Assembly: GCA_024684455.1 (NCBI GenBank)
Contig: JAIKWU010000079.1
Span: 120,489-184,488, forward strand
DNA: 64,000 nucleotides
Source of the DNA: Bacteroidaceae bacterium
GTDB lineage: Bacteria; Bacteroidota; Bacteroidia; Bacteroidales; Bacteroidaceae
Direction: 5' to 3'
The number at the start of each line of letters is the position of its first letter. The stretch's first letter is position 1. The notes beneath the pieces are model-generated. The model saw only the letters and a list, made by a program, of their open reading frames with translations, was not told the DNA's origin and ran no database searches. The translations under genes were made by a program, and so were the position numbers. Of the stretch, positions 37,772 through 45,600 are shown one piece after another.

Positions 37772-40700
37772 CGTATCAGAACTTTTTGACCGTTAATGAT
37801 GTAAAGGCCCTTCGGAAGCATTGACCATTGACCATTAACCATTGAGAGCTTACGCCCCGCAAGGTCATAGATTTCACTCTCATCTCTCAACGCTCCGCTC
37901 TCAACTAACTGGATGCCCGTAGCAGTTTCGTCAATCTCGATGGCGAGTTGCTTGACGCTGCTGCCTGTGGTGTTGACAAAGTAGGAACGGAAGGGGTTAA
38001 GGGTGATGCTGCCAGAGGTCTTCCAGAACTTGTCCTGGGCGATGTAGTAGGCATTGGCATCGGTTACGGTCTGTGCGGTATAACTGCCGACAAGGCTCCA
38101 TCCGTCGCAGTCGTCGGCAGTGGAGGCCGACGTGGTCTGACTGACGCCAACCGACGTGGCACTGAGCGTGACTCTCGTGGCACTCTCGTCGAGTCGGCGG
38201 AAGACAGCAGGAGTGTTGGCAGGCACACTGGTGGCGGGAGTGAACTTCATGGAACTCTCGATGACGGACGATAGTGTGTAGTACTGCACGGCATCGTTCG
38301 AAGAAATGGCGTATGGTACCAATACAGTGCCCCACTTGCTGCTCATGTCGCGCGAATATGTGGCATTGGCAGCACTGAAGGCCTTAGGAACTTCGAGCGG
38401 CGTCCCGTCAGTAAGGACGAAGTTCTGGCACTGTCCGTTGGCCACGACGTTGTTCTGTGTAGAGACGAACTGCGTGGCTGTGGCGGCATAGATGACCTGG
38501 TTCTTGTTGCGAGGATAGAACCGCACACCGACGGCTTGACCGTAGAGGGCAAGGTCAGCATTCGTTGTGTAATCGACGTAGGCAGCATCACGTCCGCCCC
38601 AGAAATAGTCCTGACGCAAATAGGAGGCATCAGTTTCCTGCTCAGCAGCAGTGTCGCTAATGAACTGGAGGTGAACGTTCTTCATCTGGATATAACTCTT
38701 CAGGGCACGGATGCCGAAGAACACCGAGTTGGTGGTTGTTGTGGCGGCACAGGTGTAGGTGCCGAAAGCGCGTGCAGCACCTGTGTTGCGCGTGCTGACC
38801 TGTTCGCTGGCACCGACACGTTCGCCGATGATGAATGCCACCATGTCGGCTGCATCGCCCGAGAAGTCTGTGCCAAGGTCAACGCTGAGGCGATAGGTGC
38901 CATTAGGCAGACCCGTGACGTTCTGGTTGATTTCCAAGTCGTTCAGCGTGGGATACCAGATGTTATAGACATTGGCTCCGTCCTGTGTACGAATCCACAC
39001 ATCACCGCCTCCGTCCACACTCTTGATGCCCATGTTCCAACCGTAGGGAGCCTCGTTGTTGAGGGTTGTGTTGCTGAGGTTGGCATTGGCAACAAACTGC
39101 GTGGCATCCTGTCCTGCCTCAGCGATAGCAGCACCGTTGTTCAGGATGGTGATGGCCGTGGCAATCTCGGCATCGGTCTTCGTTTCGTACTCAGCATCCG
39201 TCCACTCATATTGCGCAAGGGCTGCCGTGGCAGCACCGCTCCCAGATGTCTCGTACTGGTCGCGGGCTTCCTGGCACCTTTGCAACGCAATCTCATAGAG
39301 GTTCACCTCCTCGACTTCTGCTCCGTAGCAATAGAGGAAGGCATTGTCCCAAGCCACCCAGTTGGCATCGGTACTTTCGATGAAGAGACCAGCCGTCACG
39401 TTGCCCTTGTCCGTGGCAGTGAATTTCTCAGTCGTGAAGTATTCAGGCGCACCATTGCCCGTGTGGCAAGCAACCGTCTTGTCGCCCAGGCGCAGCGTCA
39501 CGCCACTCACACTGAGCGAAGCGTTGTTCTGGCGTACGGCATTGACGGCTGCACGCAATGCATACGTACCCTTGTAGAGATAGATGCTCTGCGTGGCACT
39601 CATGTTGGCCAAAGCACCTTCCGACCCCGTCCACGACTCCATAAAGTCAGGATCGAAATTGTCGTAAGTGGCCCCCTGTTTCCAAAGGTTACCGTTGAGT
39701 GTCCAGCCCGCCAGGTCGCTCTCCATACGAGGGTTCGTCAGGAGTGGCACACGGATAGGATTTGCAGCCGAGGCCAGTGCGTAGTAGGATTCTTCGGTGC
39801 CTGCCCAATAAAGGAACAGGTTGTCAACGCCCACCCAGTTGGCAGTCGTCATGTCGGTCTTCATACCGAAGGTGAGAGTGCCGTCAGTCACAGTGACTTT
39901 AAGGGCGTAGATCTCGGGAACGCCGTTGCGTGTTCCGAGGCTGACAGCCTGGTCGCCTGCCCAGAATGTGACACCCTCGACTTGGGAGCCATCCCCACCC
40001 TGTGCCGTGGCCATGAACGAACCGCCGATATAGTAGGTACCGTTCTGCAATTCGCGGATGGTTTGCTGGAAGCCACCGTTGTCAAGCATGTTGTTAGACC
40101 CCGTCCAGCGTTCGATGAAGGGTGCAGCCATGGCTGCACCGTTGCTGCCAGTGTATTCGCCCCAAGTGCCTATGGCAAAGCCGTTGTTCGTATATTCACC
40201 GAGCGAAGCGGTCGAGAGCCACGGAGCGTAGGCATTGGTGAGGTCGTAGAAGTCCTGGCCTGCTGCAGCGTTCTTTACGGTGCTGTAGGTGTAGTCGGGG
40301 GTGTTCAGATAGCGGTAGAGGCGGAAGTCGTCAGCCTTGTACCAACTGCCGGCATTGACGCCGATGGAGAGTTTTCCGTCAGAACCGACGGTGATGCCGT
40401 CGATGCTGACTTCCTGCAGATAGTATTTGCCACAATCGTGAGCACCGGTAGTGACGGTCTTGTCGCCTGCAAAGACGGTCACGGTGTTGCCTGGATCGGT
40501 GGCGACTTTGGCTGTGAGTTTGTAGGTACCTGCAGTGAGTCCGCTGACGGTCTGACTGACGCCGTCGCCCACGTCGCCACTCTTCCAACTGTCGAGCACC
40601 ATGTTACCATCGGCACCGACAGCGCGATACCAGTCCACATTGGCATCGCGACTGAATTGTCCGCCGCCGAGCGTCCATCCAGTAGGCGTATTGTTGTTAT

Positions 40701-42198
40701 GGAGTTCGAACGATGGATTGGCAATCTTCGAAGTGACGTCCTCAAAGTCGCCTGGCACCTTGATGCGGTCGAGGATGTGGAACGTGTTATCCACCACGGT
40801 AAGGTACCACACGCTTCCCGCACCTGGATTGACGGTGAAGGTTAGGTTTACATCGCTTCCTCCGGCGGGGATGGTAGTCCAGTCGGCCTGATAGTTTTCC
40901 CATGCCGTGGGCTGCACAGGCGTAGTTGTGCAGAAGATGTTGACAGCCGACGTATAGTCCTTCGTGCCGTTGTTGCGCACCGTCACCGTCACCGTGTTGT
41001 TGGTGTTGGCCTGAAAATTAGGTGCAGAAATCTCAGCACTGAGGTTCTGACGGTTGGGCCAGATGTGGTAGGTCATGCTCTGGTCGGTATTGAATCCATT
41101 GGCATCACTCAGTACAAACCAGCCGTTCCAGCCGCCGTTCCAGCCGAAGTCGAAGTAATACTTTCCGTCGCTCAGCCGGTAGCCGTCAAGCACAAAGGCG
41201 TGACCTGCCCAATCAGGCGTATAACCGCTGTAGAGAATGGGGCGGCCAGCCTCCAGATCTTCGGCAATCATGTTCTCCCAGTTGTCCATATTGTTCACAC
41301 CACTGTACCACACGTTTTCGCCGTGAAGGTTGAAGACAGCCAGCGCATTGGGCTGCTCACTGCTCTGCGCACCGCTGCTGCCAGCCGCATAGTCCATGTG
41401 AACAGCAGTACCGACAATGCTGACCAGTTCGGCAGCACTCGTGTAGTAGTCGCTGCCATTACCGTAGTTCGTGCCGTCGTACGAGTCCTTCATCAGTTCC
41501 CAACGCATAGGGAATCCTGCCTTGTAGCCCTTCACCTGAATCTTCTTTGTCCAGGTTTCGTAATCGCTCGTCGAATTGAGCGTATAGCGGGGACAGTCGC
41601 GACGCCAGTAATGGATAACCGACGACGTGCTTGTCGCCACACAGCCCGTCGCACTGCGGTCGTTCCCGTCCATCGGGCAGAGGTCGTAGTAGGGCCATCC
41701 CTGACCCCATGCCGACGTCATAATCGGATCGATGTTGCGACTGGCCGCACGACGGGGCTTGGCAGCGGCACGGCGCGATGTTACTAACCGACGTGCTGCC
41801 TCTTCGCCGTTTTCCTCGACGTAGGCATGGTACTTGTCCAGCGCCACTTCAAAGCCGTAGAGGTAGTCCTGCAGGGCAGGAGGCATGTTGGTAGCGTCGA
41901 AGTCGCCCTGCTCGGTGCAGCCAATGATTTCGGGCAGAACATCGTCGGCTGCAACAATGACAAAGCCCTTTCCCTTACCACGTGAGAATATATAATAAGG
42001 AGAGGTACGGGTCGAAAGATGGGCCGCAGCACGGCGTTTCATGTTCACACTCAGTCCGTCGTTCACGAGGACAGGCTTTACACCAGTCGGCAGATAGGTG
42101 GTTGCCAACTGCTTTGCACGTTCGAGGTCGATGGGGTCGGCCGTAGCCGTCAACACACCTACCCAAACGAGGGCAGCAAAAAGAAGAACTTTTTTCAT
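37768..42198 (-). CDS. Giant secreted C10 (streptopain-like) cysteine peptidase with CBM-like modules and C-terminal tail
   Basis: Pro-region GKGFVIVAADDVLPEIIG; catalytic Cys SATGCVATSTS; catalytic His AGHAFVLDGY; tail IYDLAGRKLS...KGLYIINGQKVLIR. Start taken at 42198. Confidence 0.88.
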   Translation of the reverse strand: MKKVLLFAALVWVGVLTATADPIDLERAKQLATTYLPTGVKPVLVNDGLSVNMKRRAAAHLSTRTSPYYIFSRGKGKGFVIVAADDVLPEIIGCTEQGDFDATNMPPALQDYLYGFEVALDKYHAYVEENGEEAARRLVTSRRAAAKPRRAASRNIDPIMTSAWGQGWPYYDLCPMDGNDRSATGCVATSTSSVIHYWRRDCPRYTLNSTSDYETWTKKIQVKGYKAGFPMRWELMKDSYDGTNYGNGSDYYTSAAELVSIVGTAVHMDYAAGSSGAQSSEQPNALAVFNLHGENVWYSGVNNMDNWENMIAEDLEAGRPILYSGYTPDWAGHAFVLDGYRLSDGKYYFDFGWNGGWNGWFVLSDANGFNTDQSMTYHIWPNRQNLSAEISAPNFQANTNNTVTVTVRNNGTKDYTSAVNIFCTTTPVQPTAWENYQADWTTIPAGGSDVNLTFTVNPGAGSVWYLTVVDNTFHILDRIKVPGDFEDVTSKIANPSFELHNNNTPTGWTLGGGQFSRDANVDWYRAVGADGNMVLDSWKSGDVGDGVSQTVSGLTAGTYKLTAKVATDPGNTVTVFAGDKTVTTGAHDCGKYYLQEVSIDGITVGSDGKLSIGVNAGSWYKADDFRLYRYLNTPDYTYSTVKNAAAGQDFYDLTNAYAPWLSTASLGEYTNNGFAIGTWGEYTGSNGAAMAAPFIERWTGSNNMLDNGGFQQTIRELQNGTYYIGGSFMATAQGGDGSQVEGVTFWAGDQAVSLGTRNGVPEIYALKVTVTDGTLTFGMKTDMTTANWVGVDNLFLYWAGTEESYYALASAANPIRVPLLTNPRMESDLAGWTLNGNLWKQGATYDNFDPDFMESWTGSEGALANMSATQSIYLYKGTYALRAAVNAVRQNNASLSVSGVTLRLGDKTVACHTGNGAPEYFTTEKFTATDKGNVTAGLFIESTDANWVAWDNAFLYCYGAEVEEVNLYEIALQRCQEARDQYETSGSGAATAALAQYEWTDAEYETKTDAEIATAITILNNGAAIAEAGQDATQFVANANLSNTTLNNEAPYGWNMGIKSVDGGGDVWIRTQDGANVYNIWYPTLNDLEINQNVTGLPNGTYRLSVDLGTDFSGDAADMVAFIIGERVGASEQVSTRNTGAARAFGTYTCAATTTTNSVFFGIRALKSYIQMKNVHLQFISDTAAEQETDASYLRQDYFWGGRDAAYVDYTTNADLALYGQAVGVRFYPRNKNQVIYAATATQFVSTQNNVVANGQCQNFVLTDGTPLEVPKAFSAANATYSRDMSSKWGTVLVPYAISSNDAVQYYTLSSVIESSMKFTPATSVPANTPAVFRRLDESATRVTLSATSVGVSQTTSASTADDCDGWSLVGSYTAQTVTDANAYYIAQDKFWKTSGSITLNPFRSYFVNTTGSSVKQLAIEIDETATGIQLVESGALRDESEIYDLAGRKLSMVNGQWSMLPKGLYIINGQKVLIR
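37819..37903. repeat. Two 7-nt-period arrays in frame in the C10-protein tail (cattgac x2, cattaac, cattgag; and actctca/tctctca/.../gctctca)
   Basis: Read directly; encode SMVNGQWSM and ESGALRDESE flanking IYDLAGRK. Confidence 0.7.
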
Positions 42199-42438
42199 TG
42201 TGATAAGATAAGGTGTTAAACAAAACTCTCGCAAAGTTATGGATAAAATTTCAAAACACCATCCCTTTAAGTGTATTTTGAGCGATTTGTGGTATTTTTT
42301 GATTGATTATTCTCCAACGAAAAAGGTTGAAATAAAAATGGCTGAAAAAAAATGGGGATAAATACTAAAAGAAATTGGGATAATTTAAGATAAATTTTGC
42401 ACTTCGTGCACATATATATAAGAATAATAACTGTGGAA

Positions 42439-42565
42439 AAAACTCCTCCCCGGAAAGGGGAGGTACCCTGAAAGGGCGGAGGGGTAACAATCATCAAAAC
42501 TATGCTTTGAAGTTAGTGACCCCTCCGTCGCTTCGCGCCACCTCCCCTTTCCGGGGAGGAGTTTT
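42439..42565. repeat. Large intergenic inverted repeat
   Basis: Perfect 26-nt outer arms aaaactcctccccggaaaggggaggt / acctcccctttccggggaggagtttt with inner ggaggggt/acccctcc arms. Confidence 0.85.
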
Positions 42566-42638
42566 CAAAAACAATCCGTCAAGCCTTATTCAAACCTATT
42601 TATTCCAATTTCTTTCAGTCAAAAATGCTTGCAGTCCA

Positions 42639-45600
42639 TTATTTGCAGAGCACTTTTTGGCGGTTCACAATGTACATTCCCTTCGTAGGAGCACTGACAC
42701 GACGACCGCTGAGGTCATAAATTGGTAAATTGTTCATTGTTAATTGTTCATTGTTCATTGTCTCAATTCCCGTGGCTTCGCCGTCGAAGCGGACGATGGG
42801 TTTGGCTTCGCCACTGGTGGATGTGTCGAGTGTAAGGTAGGCGCGGGTGCCTCGCATCGTTCCCGACTCGTCTCCGACGAGGTAGAAGCAGTCGTCGCTG
42901 ATGACGTAGTTCTCTCTCCCTGCCGCGGTACTGCGACCGACGGTAGTGGCTGCTGCATAGGAGCCCTGCATGGTGCCGCCGCTGAAGGTGTAGGCGGTAG
43001 GGGTTCCGCTGCGGGTAAGAATGCCACTGAAGTCATAGGTGTTGTCGCTACGGAGTTCGGTGGGCACGAGCAGGAAGGGCACATGGGCGGTGGTGCTGCT
43101 GAGGGTTTCTGTGTTGAGTAGACCTGCCTCAGCGTCATAGTCGGTAATCTGCTCGAGCACACTGCCGCTTCCGAACACTTGCTCGGTCTGGGCGGCGGTG
43201 AGGTCGAAGGGGAGGACGAGGGTGTTGTGCTTGTCAGCCTTCAAGGTGCGGATGAGCCGTGCGGCGGTGATGTTGGCCTGCTCAACCGTGTAGTCGGCAC
43301 TCTCGTCGAGGGTGGCAGGGTGCAGATTGAGACGGAAGTTGAACTGGCAGGCGCGGTGCTTGCCGGCATCGTCGGCCGGCGCCAGCATGAGGACCGAGCA
43401 GACGTAGGTGCCTGCCTGACAGGCGCCGGGACGCTGACCGTGACCGAGTTTCAGCGTGCCGCCGTCGATGTAGAACCCCTCGATGTTGAGAAAGATGCGG
43501 GCCGTGGCTTCGTTCCAAGTGGGCTGGTTGTAGAGTGTGCCCGGAGTTCCGTCGGTGTTCTGATACCAGAAACCTTTGGCGTCGCTGGCGTTCTTTGCCC
43601 GGCTGATGCTGCTGTCGTCGAGCGGCGCATACATCATGTCGAGTTTGAATTGGCTGATTGGCAACTGGAGCAGTGTGGGCACGTCGCCGCCGGCACTGAG
43701 GCCCGTGACGTTGTGCGTGGCCCACTCGTCACGAACAGGGAAAAAGTCGATGTCGATGTCCTGCGTGTGGACGATGTTGAGGTCGCTCTTGCTGACCACG
43801 ACGGGATAGGCCTCGACGGTGGCCTTGTCGATGGTGCGTGGCATCCAGACCTGCATGTATCCACGTCCACGGTTGTTCCATGCATAGTAAGGAACGAGTG
43901 TCAGCGTGGCATCGGCCGTGGTCTGGCCTCTCTTCACCTGACCTGTCACGTTAATGCCCTTGAACGTATAAGCAGCAATGCTGGCGTCGATGACGGTGGC
44001 CTCAGCCTCGTCATTGCAGATGAGGGCAGAGAAGTTGTCGGGATTGTCGATGCCTTCCATGCAATAGACGACAGGTCCGCGTTCGACGGCAACCAGTCCC
44101 TGGTCGGCAGCGACAGCGTTGTTGGCAATGACGTGCTGCACAGGCATCGGCAGGCTGAAGGTCACTTCGTCGCCTTCATTCCATGTGCGCTCAATGGTCA
44201 TGTAGCCGTCCTGCAGGGTGTAGGCGACGGGAGTGCCGTTCACCTTGACCTCGATGTCGGCGTGTGTGCCATCGACATAACTGTAGAGGTCGCTGGGCAC
44301 AGGCTCACCCTTTGCCCAACCTGGCAGACGGAGCATAAGGGTAAGATTCTTCTCACTCAAACCATCAACATTAAACCCTAAGCGTATATCTCCATTCCAA
44401 GGATAGTCGGTCGTCTGCGTGAGGTGCAGCGTGCCACGTGAACCAAGGTCGATGTCGGCCGTGCCCTGCATGTATAGGTTCACATAGACCTTGTCGTCCT
44501 TATGGGCGTAGACATAACCAGGCACGGAGGCGATGAAGCGGCAGAGGTTGCTCGGACAGCAGGCACAGCCGAACCACGGCTCACGCTCGGCCGAACGACC
44601 ATTGTAGCCGTTGCCGTCGCTGGCCAGCGGATTGGGATAGAAGAAACGGTTGCCGTCGAGGTTGATGCCTGAGATGACACCGTTGTAGAGCGAACGCTCG
44701 AGCACATCGTAGTATTTCGACTCGCCATGCAGCAGGAACATGCGCCAGTTCCAATAGACGTTGGCAATGGCGGCACACGTCTCGCAGTAAGCCTCCTTGT
44801 TGGGCAGTTCGTAGTTCGCACCGAAGGACTCGCCCGCATGGCGCGCACCGATGCCGCCGTTGATGTAGAACTTCTTCTCAGCCACATTGCTCCAGATCTT
44901 GTCAATGGCCGAGAGATAGGCCTCATCGCCCATGATGGCTGCCACGTCGGCCATGCCGCTATACATGTAGGCGGCACGCACGGCATGTCCCACGGCCTCG
45001 TCTTGCATCACCACGGGCTTGTGGGTCTGGCTGTACTCCTGGCGCATCACGCCGCGAGCACCACGCAAGTCGAGGAAATATTTCGCCAGACGCAGGTAGT
45101 CCTCCTTGCCTGTGGCACGGTAAAGTTTCACGAGACCCATCTCGACAATCTGGTGACCAGGCTCATACGTCAGACCTCCTTCGAGGAAGTCATGAACAAG
45201 CAGGTCGGCATTCTTCGTGGCGATGTCGAGCAGCGACGTCTTGCCCGTCGAGACATAGTGCGCATAGGCAGCCTCATAGAGGTGACCCGCATTGTAGAGT
45301 TCGTGCGACAGGTCAGGGTCTTTCTCCCAGCGGTTCTGCCCCACCCATCCGTGCATACCCGCAGGGTTGCCAGCCGTACGCGGCGTGTAGAGATAGCCGT
45401 CGGGCTCCTGAGCCGCACCCACGATGGCGATGAGTTCGTCCATCTTTGCCGAAATCTGAGCGTTGGGCTTCACCTGCACACTGTAGGCCATGCCCTCGAG
45501 AATCTTGTAGATGTCCGTATCGTCGAACGTACACTCGGTGTCGAAATAGCCGATGTTCTCACCGCGCAGAATGGCTGCAGCCTTCTGAAAGTTCAGCACG

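Noticed and set aside
38536-40845. 769-aa plus-strand ORF antisense to the C10-peptidase gene
   Set aside because: Shadow ORF: no signal or domain signature, low-complexity V/G/E-rich composition, and the opposite strand has clear signal peptide, catalytic motifs and tail.
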